Assembly (NCBI GenBank): GCA_004078665.1
Contig: SCFO01000001.1
Span: 460,377 to 524,376, forward strand
Direction of reading: 5' to 3'
DNA from: Halobacillus fulvus
GTDB lineage: Bacteria; Bacillota; Bacilli; Bacillales; Halobacillaceae
DNA length: 64,000 bases
Positions 1 to 8,260 of the stretch are shown one piece after another. Below the pieces are notes generated by a model that did no database searches, was not told the DNA's origin, and saw only the letters and a list, made by a program, of their open reading frames with translations. Each line of letters opens with the position of its first letter. Positions within the stretch are counted from its first letter, which is position 1. The position numbers and the translations under genes are program-made.

Positions 1-1
1 C

Positions 2-796
2 AATATGCTTTTATCTAAGCTCTGCCTTGATTTGGAAGCCAAGAAGAAAGGAATTGCGACTTGGGGGTATGAAAGTATAGAAGAGAAGCTCTGGCCTGTC
101 GCCCCGCTCTCGAAAATGTGGGGGATTGGTCCGCGTCTTGAGCATCGGTTAAACAGGATGGGAATCTGGTCTGTCGGGCAATTGGCGAATTACCCGCTGG
201 ATCAGCTTGAGAAAGCGTTCGGTGTGATCGGGAACCAGCTGTATTACCATGCGAATGGAGTCGACCTTTCTGATCCTGGCGCTCCCATTATCCATGGACA
301 GGTCAGCTACGGAAAAAGCCAAATTCTTATGCGGGATTATCATAAACCGGAAGAAGTGAGATATGTCATCCTGGAAATGTGTGAGGAGGTCGCAAGAAGG
401 ACCAGAAGAAAAGGGCATGCCGGCCGAACGGTTTCGCTTGGGGTCGGTTACAGTAAGAGTGAAGGGGGTGGAGGTTTTCATCGTTCGATCACGCTTGAAC
501 ATCCGACGAGTATTACGATGGATCTTTATCATGCTTGTCTTACATTGTTTGAACGCTTCTATAAAGGAGCGACCGTCAGGAAAATTTCGATTACGCTAGG
601 GAACATTACGGAGGATGCGTCGATCCAGCTGGATTTGTTTGCTTCAGGTAGAGATAAGCAGAGGGACCTTGGATATGTGATGGATGAAATCCGCGATCGT
701 TATGGACAGGACATGCTTCTACGTGCAGTATCATGGACAGAGGCCGGTACAGCAAGGCATCGAAGTAAACTTGTCGGAGGACATTATGCAGAATAA
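2..796 (+). CDS. Y-family DNA polymerase (UvrX/YqjW-like), C-terminal part; 5' end outside window
   Basis: Translesion polymerase of the DinB/UmuC superfamily, UvrX/YqjW branch. The reading frame is open from the first bases, so the palm domain with its catalytic acidic residues lies upstream of the window. Visible are the end of the palm, a helix-hairpin-helix thumb (WGIGPRLEHRLNRMG at about residues 39-53 of the visible part) and the little-finger domain that grips DNA. About 264 residues are seen; the family is usually a little over 400. The next genes, yqkB and yqkE, also lie downstream of yqjW in Bacillus subtilis, which supports YqjW orthology. The internal ATG at 5 is not a likely start. 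Confidence 0.85.
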   Translation, partial: NMLLSKLCLDLEAKKKGIATWGYESIEEKLWPVAPLSKMWGIGPRLEHRLNRMGIWSVGQLANYPLDQLEKAFGVIGNQLYYHANGVDLSDPGAPIIHGQVSYGKSQILMRDYHKPEEVRYVILEMCEEVARRTRRKGHAGRTVSLGVGYSKSEGGGGFHRSITLEHPTSITMDLYHACLTLFERFYKGATVRKISITLGNITEDASIQLDLFASGRDKQRDLGYVMDEIRDRYGQDMLLRAVSWTEAGTARHRSKLVGGHYAE

Positions 797-856
797 GCAA
801 AAGGATTGCCACGTTTCCGGTGATTTCTTATCATGGAGATATAGGAGGGGTTCCTC

Positions 857-1189
857 ATGAAATTGACGATTACAGAAACTGCAAAGGAACAGTTACAGCA
901 TATTGAAGAGGCCGAACGTCCGTTCATCCGCCTGTTTTACGATACGGATGATTGTGGGTGTGGAGTGAATGGTCTACCGACAGTCCGTTTGGAAAGCGAG
1001 CAGCGGGAGACGGATGAGGTCGTAGATAATGACGAGTATCAAGTTATCATCGATCATCAACAGGCTATATTTTTCCGCCAGGATATGAAGCTCGATTTTA
1101 GGAAAGGTACGTTTAGACTTTCGAGTCCAAACGGAGTGTTGAATCCTGTGATTTCGACGAAGGATATTAAAGAAGGAGCAACGGTATGA
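857..1189 (+). CDS. yqkB: HesB-like iron-sulfur cluster family protein (YqkB)
   Basis: Small protein of 110 residues with the HesB/IscA-like fold (FeS_biosyn family). The N-terminus (MKLTITETAKEQLQ) is typical of the fold. A Cys-Gly-Cys motif sits in DCGCGVNG near residues 32-39, but the C-terminal CGC of true A-type carriers is absent, so a role in carrying Fe-S clusters is not certain. It has a good ribosome binding site (ATAGGAGGGG). It overlaps the next gene by four bases (ATGA), so the two are translated together. Confidence 0.8.
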   Translation: MKLTITETAKEQLQHIEEAERPFIRLFYDTDDCGCGVNGLPTVRLESEQRETDEVVDNDEYQVIIDHQQAIFFRQDMKLDFRKGTFRLSSPNGVLNPVISTKDIKEGATV

Positions 1190-1410
1190 GCAAAAAGAAG
1201 CACCAGGAAGGGACGCTTGGGGCGCAGCTGAATGAAGATGTCCTTTCCCGTCTACGCTCTAAGAAGACAGAGCTGAAGAATCTAGAAGCAAAACGGGAAG
1301 AAGAGGAAAAACAACGAAGGATAGAAGAACGGCGGAAGCGGGAAGCGAATAAAAGTTTTGAAGAGCTGCTTAATGAAAGTGATATGGACTGGAAATCCTT
1401 TAAGAAATAA
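1186..1410 (+). CDS. yqkE: YqkE family protein (DUF3886), coiled-coil
   Basis: A 74-residue, highly charged protein of the DUF3886/YqkE family; function unknown. Residues 24-56 are a Lys/Glu/Arg-rich stretch expected to form a coiled coil. The C-terminus (SFEELLNESDMDWKSFK) is the conserved family signature. It is co-translated with yqkB through an ATGA overlap and ends just before a strong terminator. In B. subtilis yqkE is followed by yqkF; here yqkF is about 29 kb away. Confidence 0.8.
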   Translation: MSKKKHQEGTLGAQLNEDVLSRLRSKKTELKNLEAKREEEEKQRRIEERRKREANKSFEELLNESDMDWKSFKK

Positions 1411-1441
1411 ACACTTGGTTTAACCAGGTGTTTATTTTTTT
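1409..1441 (+). terminator. Rho-independent terminator after yqkE
   Basis: An 11-bp stem (AAACACTTGGT with ACCAGGTGTTT, one G-U pair) is followed by a run of T. It overlaps the yqkE stop codon. Confidence 0.9.
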
Positions 1442-1459
1442 GCCTTCAATGGAAAAATA

Positions 1460-1486
1460 TGAAACCAATCTTCCGTTTTCCCCGTA
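1460..1486 (+). promoter_or_regulatory. Candidate sigma-W promoter for the PH-domain gene
   Basis: TGAAAC at 1460-1465 and CGTA at 1483-1486 are separated by 17 bp, matching the ECF sigma-W consensus (TGAAAC-N16/17-CGTA). It lies 115 bp upstream of the gene at 1601. PH-domain genes ydbST belong to the sigma-W regulon in B. subtilis, which fits. Confidence 0.5.
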
Positions 1487-1600
1487 TGAAATAAGAGAAG
1501 CTTATCATAATGGGAGACCAGTTTTTTATAAATATTCAGGTATGAATCTTTCTTGATGAGCATTCTAGGACGGTGTATTCGGTATAGTAAAGGAGGGGAA

Positions 1601-2068
1601 ATGATGAGTTTTAAGTATGCTCCTTCCGGTGAATGGAGAAAAAAGGGGAGTCAGGCATGGTTGAGCATATGCTCGTCCGTTTTAGTGTTGGCGATTCCAT
1701 TGGCTTTAAATGGGCGAGTGGAACCGTTTCAGGTATACATAGGGATAGCTCTTTTCCTGCTAGCGATATTCCAGGTCATTTATTTTGCGAATATGGTACG
1801 CAGGGATTATATACGCATGGATGAGCAGGCCTTGATGATTCACCGGGGAATCCTTGATTCGCGAAAGAAAATCCGTTTTGACCAGGTGAGCGAGGTGTCG
1901 TGTGTCCACGATGTGTTAGCGATCCGCACAAGGGACGGGGATGGTGAAGACATTTATATGAGCCGTCTAGTCGATGAGGATCGCCTTCGGTTTATTACGG
2001 AACTGGAAGGAAGAATAAATGTTTCAGTCAGTGGATTAGCAAAAGGGGAATTGCCTCCGCACGCTTAA
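1601..2068 (+). CDS. Two-TM membrane protein with a bacterial PH-like domain
   Basis: A 155-residue protein with two predicted membrane helices near residues 19-36 and 44-62, followed by a cytoplasmic domain resembling bacterial PH (bPH2, YdbS/YdbT) domains: it continues YIRMDEQALMIHRGIL, then KIRFDQVSEVS. The start at 1601/1604 (ATGATG) is set by the AAAGGAGGGG just upstream; the longer frame from 1553 has no ribosome site. Such proteins act at the membrane in envelope-stress responses, but no reaction is known. The sigma-W-like promoter upstream agrees with that role, which remains an inference. Confidence 0.65.
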   Translation: MMSFKYAPSGEWRKKGSQAWLSICSSVLVLAIPLALNGRVEPFQVYIGIALFLLAIFQVIYFANMVRRDYIRMDEQALMIHRGILDSRKKIRFDQVSEVSCVHDVLAIRTRDGDGEDIYMSRLVDEDRLRFITELEGRINVSVSGLAKGELPPHA

Positions 2069-2122
2069 GGGATTCCAATAAATGTATGATAAGAGTTTAC
2101 GCAAAACTTGGGGGATGATTGA

Positions 2123-3055
2123 ATGTCAGAGAAAGTATTAACAGTGAATCAATTAGGAAAGTCATTTAAAAAAACACGGATTGTTGAAGGTATTTCGTTC
2201 GATGTTTATAAAGGGGAAATCATGGCGATCTTGGGCCCTAACGGAGCAGGGAAGTCCACAACCATTCGCAACATTATGGGAATTATGTATCCGGATGAAG
2301 GAGAAATTATTTTTCATAACCATGGTAAAGAAATTCCAAGGCACAAAATCGGTTACCTCCCGGAGGAAAGAGGTTTGTATAAGAATGTAAAAGTCATGGA
2401 CATCCTTCTATATTTAGCGGAATTGAAAAATTATCCCCTTAAGAAGGCAAAGAAGCGCGTGGAAGAATACTTGGAGAAGTTTGATTTGAAAGGAAAAGAA
2501 AAAGTATCGGTGGAAGAGTTGTCGAAAGGGATGGCGCAAAAGATTCAGTTCATTGGTGCCATCATTCACGAGCCTGAACTGCTTATACTGGATGAACCTT
2601 TTTCCGGGCTTGACCCTGTAAGTCAGGAAGTATTTAAAGAAGAAATCAGAAGCTTAGCGGACAATGGAACAGCCATTTTATTATCTTCTCATCAGATGAA
2701 CCTGGTCGAAGAATTATGTGATCGATTATTTATGATTCATAAAGGCCGTAAAGTGATTACAGGCTTGATGGAGAATGTTAAAGAAGAATATGCCAATTTC
2801 AAATGCACAATTGTGGGAGAAAATGACGAACAACTTTTCGAGCAGCTGCCGATGGTACAGAGAATAGAGCAAAAAGGGATTGTTACAGTTATTCATCTTA
2901 ATCAGGATGTACAGATTCCTCTTTGGTTAAAGGAACTCCCTTCAAACCTAATGATTCAGGAGTTATCCATCGATCGTATTTCGCTTCATGAAATATTCGT
3001 GGACGTAGCCACAGGTCATAAAGGGGAACGAAAAGGAGGGAAACTCCATGCGTAA
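2123..3055 (+). CDS. ABC transporter ATP-binding protein (YhaQ/NatA-like)
   Basis: ATPase of an export-type ABC transporter, 310 residues. Walker A GPNGAGKST is at about residues 38-46, the signature appears as ELSKGMAQ, Walker B as LLILDEPFSGLDP, and the switch His as SSHQM. The last third is the C-terminal extension (DUF4162 type) found in the YhaQ/NatA group. It overlaps by eight bases the permease gene that follows, so the two form one transporter. Members of this group include the B. subtilis Na+ exporter NatAB; the substrate here cannot be read from the sequence. Confidence 0.85.
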   Translation: MSEKVLTVNQLGKSFKKTRIVEGISFDVYKGEIMAILGPNGAGKSTTIRNIMGIMYPDEGEIIFHNHGKEIPRHKIGYLPEERGLYKNVKVMDILLYLAELKNYPLKKAKKRVEEYLEKFDLKGKEKVSVEELSKGMAQKIQFIGAIIHEPELLILDEPFSGLDPVSQEVFKEEIRSLADNGTAILLSSHQMNLVEELCDRLFMIHKGRKVITGLMENVKEEYANFKCTIVGENDEQLFEQLPMVQRIEQKGIVTVIHLNQDVQIPLWLKELPSNLMIQELSIDRISLHEIFVDVATGHKGERKGGKLHA

Positions 3056-4274
3056 CAGCTTGAAGGTAGCAAAATGGGAATATAAAAGAAATATAAAAAA
3101 TAAATCTTTTCTTATATCATTAGCATTGACTCCTATCCTTTTTATTCTGTTCGCTACGTTACCCACGTTATTGTCTAATACAGGGAACGATGATGCAGCG
3201 ACGATTTATGTTCATGACGAAGTGAATGTATTAGGAGAGCTTCAAGATGAAGCGGAACCCTTAGGCTGGAATGTTCAGAGTGCTCCGGTTAATCAGCAAG
3301 CGATGATGGAGAGGGTAGAGGACGAAGAAAATACGGCTTATTTACATATCACCGAAGAAGCGGTGCGGGAAGGTTCAGTAGAAGTATATACGAGCGATGA
3401 GAGTGACGACCTTTTACAGGAACTGTCGATGATCCAAGGACCGATCCGTACCTACCAATTATCCCGGCTCGATTTATCCGAAGAACAAATAAACGCTATA
3501 AATAAAGGGATCAATTTCATTCCTGCTCAATCCGATCCTAGGGAATCAACAAGTGAAGGGGGGACAGAAACGTCGAGTGCGGACCCTCTTGAAAGGTTGG
3601 TCCCAGGGATTTTTGCAGGTATTATCTTATTTTCTATTCTTATCACGGGCATGATGATTTTCCAAAGTGCTTCTCAAGAGAAAAAAGATAAAGTGGCGGA
3701 AAGTATTCTTTCCTCCATAACACCGAATGATTTAATGCAAGGTAAAATTATTGGATATTTTGGATTGGGATTGACCCAGGTATTTGTATGGTCAGGATTT
3801 GCGCTGCCCCTTATGGTTTGGCTGTTGGATGACGTCCCGATCATCGAATACCTTTTTGTTCCGGAATTGGCCCTCCTCGTGTTCATAGCGATTCTTGGCT
3901 ATTTATTGTTTGCAGCCATCTTTGTAGGGATCGGAGCTACCATTGAAGATGTGAATGCATCCAGTAATTTTCAAGGAATCATTATGCTATTACCTTTTCT
4001 GCCTTTCTTTTTCATTGGTCCGGTTTTATCGGATCCCGAGGGGATTATTGCAACCATAGGGTCCTACATTCCGATAACGGCCCCTGCTTTATTGCTCGTT
4101 CGGTTGTCCGTTTTAGAAGCATGGCCGTGGGTGGATATCAGCTTAGCTATCGTGATTTTGCTCATCAGTGTGTGGCTTTTCATGAAGCTTGCGGGCAAGG
4201 TCTTTCAAGTAGGAATATTAATGTATGGTAAAAACGCGACGCCGCAGGAAATTTGGAAGTGGCTTCGTGCTTAA
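3048..4274 (+). CDS. ABC-2 type permease (YhaP/NatB-like)
   Basis: Membrane subunit of the transporter encoded with the preceding ATPase, 408 residues. It has one N-terminal membrane helix (about 20-43), a large extracytoplasmic domain of about 140 residues rich in Asp/Glu, then five to six helices in the second half. This is the layout of the ABC-2 NatB/YhaP family. Translation is probably coupled, because the start overlaps the ATPase gene and follows AAAGGAGGG. It is followed by a terminator, so the unit is a two-gene operon. Substrate unknown; Na+ or a toxic compound is plausible by family. Confidence 0.82.
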   Translation: MRNSLKVAKWEYKRNIKNKSFLISLALTPILFILFATLPTLLSNTGNDDAATIYVHDEVNVLGELQDEAEPLGWNVQSAPVNQQAMMERVEDEENTAYLHITEEAVREGSVEVYTSDESDDLLQELSMIQGPIRTYQLSRLDLSEEQINAINKGINFIPAQSDPRESTSEGGTETSSADPLERLVPGIFAGIILFSILITGMMIFQSASQEKKDKVAESILSSITPNDLMQGKIIGYFGLGLTQVFVWSGFALPLMVWLLDDVPIIEYLFVPELALLVFIAILGYLLFAAIFVGIGATIEDVNASSNFQGIIMLLPFLPFFFIGPVLSDPEGIIATIGSYIPITAPALLLVRLSVLEAWPWVDISLAIVILLISVWLFMKLAGKVFQVGILMYGKNATPQEIWKWLRA

Positions 4275-4280
4275 CGTGAG

Positions 4281-4317
4281 AGAGTGGAGGGATTTGCCTT
4301 CCACTCTTTTCTTTTTC
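4281..4317 (+). terminator. Terminator of the YhaQP-like operon
   Basis: The stem AGAGTGGA/TCCACTCT, extended by inner GG/CC pairs, is followed by TTTTCTTTTT. It starts a few bases after the permease stop codon. Confidence 0.85.
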
Positions 4318-4383
4318 TGTAGGAAGGGTTTATAGACCTAATATAGAACTTCTTTTATAGAAGAATAGAAAAGGAGTGGTGAC

Positions 4384-4827
4384 ATGTACGAGTTAAAAAC
4401 GAAGGAAAATGATGGGGATGTAATCGAATTTATTGAATCCGTTGAAAATGAGCGAAGAAAAGCAGATGCGTATCGACTTCTTGATGTGTTTGCAGAAACC
4501 ACGGGTTATCCGGCTAAAATGTGGGGAACGAGTATTATAGGGTTTGGTTCATACCATTATAAGTATGCGACAGGCCATGAAGGAGATGCTGCACTTGTCG
4601 GTTTTTCACCGAGAAAAGCTAATTTCAGCTTGTATTTTGCGACAGGAGACGAGACCCGCGAAGAACTGCTTGCATCTTTTGGGAAGCATAAGTCCGGAAA
4701 GGCGTGTGTCTATATTAATAAAGTGGCGGACATTGACGAAGATGTTCTGAGAAGCCTCATCCGATCATCTGTCGATTTTTTAAAGGCAAGGTACCCGATT
4801 TCATCGAAAGACAGTGCGAAACGGTGA
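4384..4827 (+). CDS. DUF1801 (YdhG-like) domain protein
   Basis: A 147-residue protein matching the DUF1801/YdhG fold: an N-terminal helical part (VIEFIESVENERRKADAYRLLDVF), the central MWGTSIIGFGSYHYKYATG, and GFSPRKANFSLY. Function unknown; such proteins are often called iron-chaperone-like, without firm proof. The start follows AAAGGAGTGGTGAC. It heads a tight run with a glyoxalase-like gene (8-bp gap) and a GrpB-like gene, closed by a terminator at 5774, so the three are probably one operon. Confidence 0.75.
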   Translation: MYELKTKENDGDVIEFIESVENERRKADAYRLLDVFAETTGYPAKMWGTSIIGFGSYHYKYATGHEGDAALVGFSPRKANFSLYFATGDETREELLASFGKHKSGKACVYINKVADIDEDVLRSLIRSSVDFLKARYPISSKDSAKR

Positions 4828-4834
4828 GAAGAAG

Positions 4835-5248
4835 ATGACGACGTTGCGTAGAGTAGGAACGACTTATATACCTGTTTCCTGTGTGTCCCGTTCTGTTGAA
4901 TGGTTCACAAAATATTTAGACGCTGAACTTAAGTTTACAGATGATGAAAAAGCGATTATCGATCTGGCCGGTCAGAGCTTTTTTCTTGTAAAAGCAGCGG
5001 AGAACCAAAGTGCGAATTTTCGGGATCATCAAAACGAGCTGAGGTTTTCCATCACATTTGAAGTGGATGGGCGAGACGCTCTTGAACGTCTGCGTCAAAC
5101 CCTTTTAGACTCGAAAGTGAAAGTAGGCGCAATTGAGGATCGGGGACATCCTGGAGTGAATTTTGTATTTGCCGATCCGGATGGGAATTTATTTGATGTG
5201 TGGAGCGAACTGAGCCCGAATTTCAATAAGGAAGAAGGATGGATTTAA
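4835..5248 (+). CDS. VOC (glyoxalase/dioxygenase-like) family protein
   Basis: A 137-residue single-domain vicinal-oxygen-chelate protein. The pattern IPVSCVSRSVEWFTKYLDAEL at the start and GHPGVNFVFADPDGNLFDVWSE near the end are the two beta-alpha-beta-beta-beta halves of the fold, with the metal-type Glu in WSE. The family includes glyoxalase I, bleomycin-type resistance proteins and ring-cleaving dioxygenases; the substrate cannot be told here. I chose the ATG at 4835 with GAGAAGAAG in front; a GTG at 4814 in the same frame lies inside the previous gene and has no ribosome site. Confidence 0.75.
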   Translation: MTTLRRVGTTYIPVSCVSRSVEWFTKYLDAELKFTDDEKAIIDLAGQSFFLVKAAENQSANFRDHQNELRFSITFEVDGRDALERLRQTLLDSKVKVGAIEDRGHPGVNFVFADPDGNLFDVWSELSPNFNKEEGWI

Positions 5249-5775
5249 TGAGAAAGGTAGAAGTGCTGGATTATCAGCCTGTCTGGAAAGCGAAATTTGA
5301 AGAGGAAGCAGATCGGCTCCGGAACGTATTCCGAGGGGAACTGCTTGATCTTTATCATATTGGAAGCACAGCGATTGAAGGGATGAAAGCGAAGCCGATC
5401 ATCGATATCATGCCTGTCGTGAAGACTCTTTCAGCTGTGGATGGCTATGATGAACAAATGAAGTCAATAGGGTACGAACCGAAGGGGGAAAATGGGATAG
5501 CAGGACGCCGCTTTTATCAAAAAGGTGGAGAGAACAGAACGTTCCACGTCCATGTGTACGAGCAAAACAATCCGGAGATAGACCGCCACCTCGCTTTTCG
5601 TGATTATCTACGCAGTCACTCCTGTGCGCTTATTCAGTACGGGGAACTGAAACAATCATTAGCGAAACGCTACCCATATGATATCGAGGCGTATATTGAA
5701 GGGAAAGCCCCTCTCGTTCAGACCATTGAAAAAGATGCTTTGAATTGGAAAGGGAATAGAAGAAACACTAAATGA
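5248..5775 (+). CDS. GrpB family protein (UPF0157, nucleotidyltransferase-like fold)
   Basis: A 175-residue GrpB/UPF0157 protein. Diagnostic pieces are YQPVWKAKFEEEADRLR, DLYHIGSTAIEGMKAKPIIDIMPVV (the GS-x-A and D-I-D-like motif of nucleotidyltransferase folds) and the FHVHVYE strand. Enzymatic activity is not established for most members. The start is taken at the ATG of TAATG (5248), which overlaps the preceding stop codon and has GAAGGAT at good distance; an ATG at 5239 is in frame but too close to that site. Last gene of the 4384-5775 unit. Confidence 0.8.
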   Translation: MRKVEVLDYQPVWKAKFEEEADRLRNVFRGELLDLYHIGSTAIEGMKAKPIIDIMPVVKTLSAVDGYDEQMKSIGYEPKGENGIAGRRFYQKGGENRTFHVHVYEQNNPEIDRHLAFRDYLRSHSCALIQYGELKQSLAKRYPYDIEAYIEGKAPLVQTIEKDALNWKGNRRNTK

Positions 5776-5824
5776 AGCTTGTCTGTCCTATTATAGAAAA
5801 CTGGACAGACAGGCTTCTTTTTTT
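5774..5824 (+). terminator. Terminator after the grpB-like gene
   Basis: A long stem (GAAGCTTGTCTGTCC with GGACAGACAGGCTTC, one mismatch) ends in seven T. Confidence 0.9.
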
Positions 5825-5851
5825 GATGCGAAAATGCACACATCGGGAAGT

Positions 5852-6985
5852 TCAGGTGTTTTGATTTTCCTCTTTTCTTATCAGCGCCTTTTTAGAAAAG
5901 GTGAAAAACTCCAATTTTTCCAAGGTGTCGCAATAAGAAGGGACGATATCGCCTTCCACATCTTCAAATGGTGTGTAAAGTTCGTTCGCATCGTTCATGT
6001 GCTGAAACCAATCACCAGGCTCAGCAGAGGGGTGGTGTTGATCGCCCCAGCATTGTTCTAGTTTAGGACTGAAAATTCTAGGCTCATTCGGACTGATTCC
6101 ACAAGGATTCGGGCGAGGATGCCGATCTTCACCGGGAGGGCGTTCTTTGAGAGTCTGGAAAGCATCCGGCCAATAATCAACCCGTGAACCGCTGTGTGGA
6201 ACCTCTTTTGCCCATTGAACGATTTGCTCATGACGGGTTTTGATTCCGTAAAGCAGTGAATAAATTTCCTTCCCGAATTGAATCCGCTCTTTAAGGGAGG
6301 AAAAGTGGTGGACGGTGTGCCCAATCAGCCTTTTTTGCTTCTGAACGCTCGTTAGATATGGAAATAATATATGATTTAAATTCATCAAGTCCTGCAGCGA
6401 AAAAAGAATGCTATCTAACACGGTTTCTTTATACAAAGGTTGTTGAATCACACGAGACTCTATGTAATTCTGTTCGTTGATAATTAACGCTTTGGTTATA
6501 AAGAAAGAATCATTTGTCTTTAAAAAAGCATCCCAGCACGGAACCATAAACTTGGACACACCAAAATGAGGAAGCAGGTGGGTAAGCGAACGTTGAAGAG
6601 TTTGACTAGCTTCATAAAGTAGTAGTTGAGGATAGGCATCCTGAAAGATCAGCCAATTGCCTCTCTCTATAAACCGGAAGAAATCAACCTGTTCTTTTTC
6701 ATTCAAAAGCTCCGGTAAGTGTTCGCCTTTTAAATCGGTCATATTCCAGCCCGCATTTCTTGAAACCAGATGGGCGAGTAGAGACCAGTGTATCTCAGGG
6801 CGTCTTAAATAAAAGTCTAGATACGCTTTGGTCCTCGTCACATTGTTACGGTTCATTTCTTGCGTACGGATCTCGATTTGCCGAATGATTTGTTTATCTT
6901 TTCCTGAGAGGGCGGGGGGCGAATCTGCCTTAAGCGCCTTCTTTAACTGTTTTTTGAGCGATTGATGTTTGCTTTTCCACCACAT
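5852..6985 (-). CDS. yppC: DUF2515 family protein (YppC-like)
   Basis: A 377-residue protein of the DUF2515 family, found in Bacillaceae (B. subtilis YppC); function unknown. Family-like segments are NNVTRTKAYLDFYLRRPEIHWSLLAH, then LVSRNAGWNMTDL, and FFRFIERGNWLIFQDAYPQLLLYE. It looks soluble, with no signal peptide or membrane helix. The start at 6985 is set by AGAGGTGAACTT directly upstream; a longer open frame to 7129 runs through the preceding terminator and is not used. The C-terminal 60 residues are Pro-rich (RPPGEDRHPRPNPCG). Transcribed alone. Confidence 0.75.
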   Translation of the reverse strand: MWWKSKHQSLKKQLKKALKADSPPALSGKDKQIIRQIEIRTQEMNRNNVTRTKAYLDFYLRRPEIHWSLLAHLVSRNAGWNMTDLKGEHLPELLNEKEQVDFFRFIERGNWLIFQDAYPQLLLYEASQTLQRSLTHLLPHFGVSKFMVPCWDAFLKTNDSFFITKALIINEQNYIESRVIQQPLYKETVLDSILFSLQDLMNLNHILFPYLTSVQKQKRLIGHTVHHFSSLKERIQFGKEIYSLLYGIKTRHEQIVQWAKEVPHSGSRVDYWPDAFQTLKERPPGEDRHPRPNPCGISPNEPRIFSPKLEQCWGDQHHPSAEPGDWFQHMNDANELYTPFEDVEGDIVPSYCDTLEKLEFFTFSKKALIRKEENQNT

Positions 6986-7077
6986 AAGTTCACCTCTTTT
7001 TACGGTGCTTATTATAGTGTAAGTAAACGGAACACTCTTTATACTAAAGATGAGCCCGAGTGATTGTTTTGACAAAG

Positions 7078-7114
7078 AAAAAAAGCGTTCAGAATTTAAT
7101 CTGAACGCCTTTTT
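7078..7114 (-). terminator. Terminator of the cation antiporter gene
   Basis: On the minus strand GGCGTTCAG and CTGAACGC form the stem and seven T follow. It separates the antiporter from the yppC-like gene. Confidence 0.9.
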
Positions 7115-7115
7115 G

Positions 7116-8081
7116 TTAGAATAACGCAATCGTCACCACAAAGTATAGGACGGTGATGACTAATGATGGGGCGGCATAGCGCCACTGGCTTAAGTTTGTT
7201 TGAGGACGCTTCAATAAATAGATGATGACAAGGGTCATCAACACCCCGAGTAGTGCAATATACATGTGGGACGTTCCGACAGCCGCTAAAATCGGTCCTT
7301 CACGGTAAAGCAAATCTGTCAGCACGAGTAGCTGCACGTTGAAAAGGTTGCTTCCGAGAATGGATCCGATCGCCATGTTGTAATTGGCGAGCTTGAACGC
7401 GGCAAGGACGGTCACAAGCTCAGGAAGTGAAGTAGACGCAGCAATCAGGAAGCTTCCGACGAAGCTTGAATTCATCCCCGTCATCTGGGCGAGCTGATCG
7501 CCGGATACAGATAGCGCACTACCGGATATAAAAACAACCAATGCGGAGATGATGAAACCAATGACAGCTGTTCTCAATGTGTAATCCTTCGTGATGACTT
7601 CTTCCTCGTCTTCCTCCTCTTCTCCAATCGAAAGGAATTTTACAACCACGAAGTATAGGCCTACAATCAGAAGCATTTCAATCCCGACGCCCAGCACATT
7701 AATCGTACTCGGCAGAAGCATGGCGCCAATCAGAATTCCAAGAAAAACAAGACCTACAACGGCGGATGGAATGTTTTCTTGATGGCTGACCCTTTGGAAA
7801 AGTCGTCTATTCCGATAAATGATATCAACAGAAGCCAAAATCAACAGGTTGAAGACGTTACTCCCCAGCATATTTCCAACTGCAATATCAGGGTTGTCAA
7901 TGACAACGGCTGTTAAGCTCGTTGTCAGTTCGGGCAAGGATGTGGCCCCCGCAATTAAAAACGTCCCGACCATAGCACCACTCAACGTGGATTTCTTACT
8001 AATCACATCTCCAAATCGATTCAAATAGACAGCTGCAAAGACCACAACTACTGCAGCAAGTAAAAAGATCAAATAAACCAT
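7116..8081 (-). CDS. Sodium/calcium exchanger family (CaCA) cation antiporter, YrbG-like
   Basis: A 321-residue membrane protein of the CaCA superfamily. It shows the duplicated alpha-repeats of this family: GTFLIAGATSLPELTTSL with GNMLGSNVFNLLIL in the first half, and GSFLIAASTSLPELVTVL with GSILGSNLFNVQLL in the second; these Glu and Asn residues bind the cation. Ten to eleven membrane helices are expected, with an acidic cytoplasmic loop (GEEEEDEEE) between halves. A manganese-type yybP-ykoY riboswitch lies just upstream, so export of Mn2+ (or Ca2+) in exchange for H+ or Na+ is the likely job. Single-gene unit ending at a terminator. Confidence 0.85.
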   Translation of the reverse strand: MVYLIFLLAAVVVVFAAVYLNRFGDVISKKSTLSGAMVGTFLIAGATSLPELTTSLTAVVIDNPDIAVGNMLGSNVFNLLILASVDIIYRNRRLFQRVSHQENIPSAVVGLVFLGILIGAMLLPSTINVLGVGIEMLLIVGLYFVVVKFLSIGEEEEDEEEVITKDYTLRTAVIGFIISALVVFISGSALSVSGDQLAQMTGMNSSFVGSFLIAASTSLPELVTVLAAFKLANYNMAIGSILGSNLFNVQLLVLTDLLYREGPILAAVGTSHMYIALLGVLMTLVIIYLLKRPQTNLSQWRYAAPSLVITVLYFVVTIALF

Positions 8082-8130
8082 ATAAAGTCTCCTCTCATAG
8101 TTGTGTGCCTTTTTCTAAATTTTGGCAAAC

Positions 8131-8166
8131 AAAAAAGACCAAGGCACCCGAAAAAGTGCCAAGGTC
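8131..8166 (-). terminator. Riboswitch-controlled terminator before the cation antiporter
   Basis: The stem GACC-UU-GGCAC / GUGCC-UU-GGUC (UU/UU internal loop) is followed by UUUUUU. Its 5' arm contains the GACC of the aptamer's conserved GCAAGACC, so aptamer and terminator compete for it. Confidence 0.85.
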
Positions 8167-8258
8167 TTGCGTACTAAAGATCTAGCCTGATGAACCAGGT
8201 AATCCATTACCGTAATGACGATTCATCAGCCGATATAACGGTCGCTACTCCCCTTGTT
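8163..8258 (-). ncRNA. yybP-ykoY (manganese) riboswitch aptamer
   Basis: On the minus strand the leader begins with AACAAGGGGAGUAGC and ends with UACGCAAGACC, the two conserved blocks of the yybP-ykoY motif. Helical elements such as UGGAUUACC and CCUGGUUCAUCAGG lie between. In characterised members Mn2+ binds between the two docked loops and switches the gene on. Here it is followed by a terminator and then, 50 bases on, by a CaCA antiporter. This supports an ON switch: Mn2+-bound aptamer keeps GACC away from the terminator. Confidence 0.88.
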
Positions 8259-8260
8259 AA

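Noticed and set aside
7598-7633. CTTCCTC-type short repeat
   Set aside because: It encodes the acidic loop (GEEEEDEEE) of the antiporter; low-complexity coding sequence, not a repeat element.
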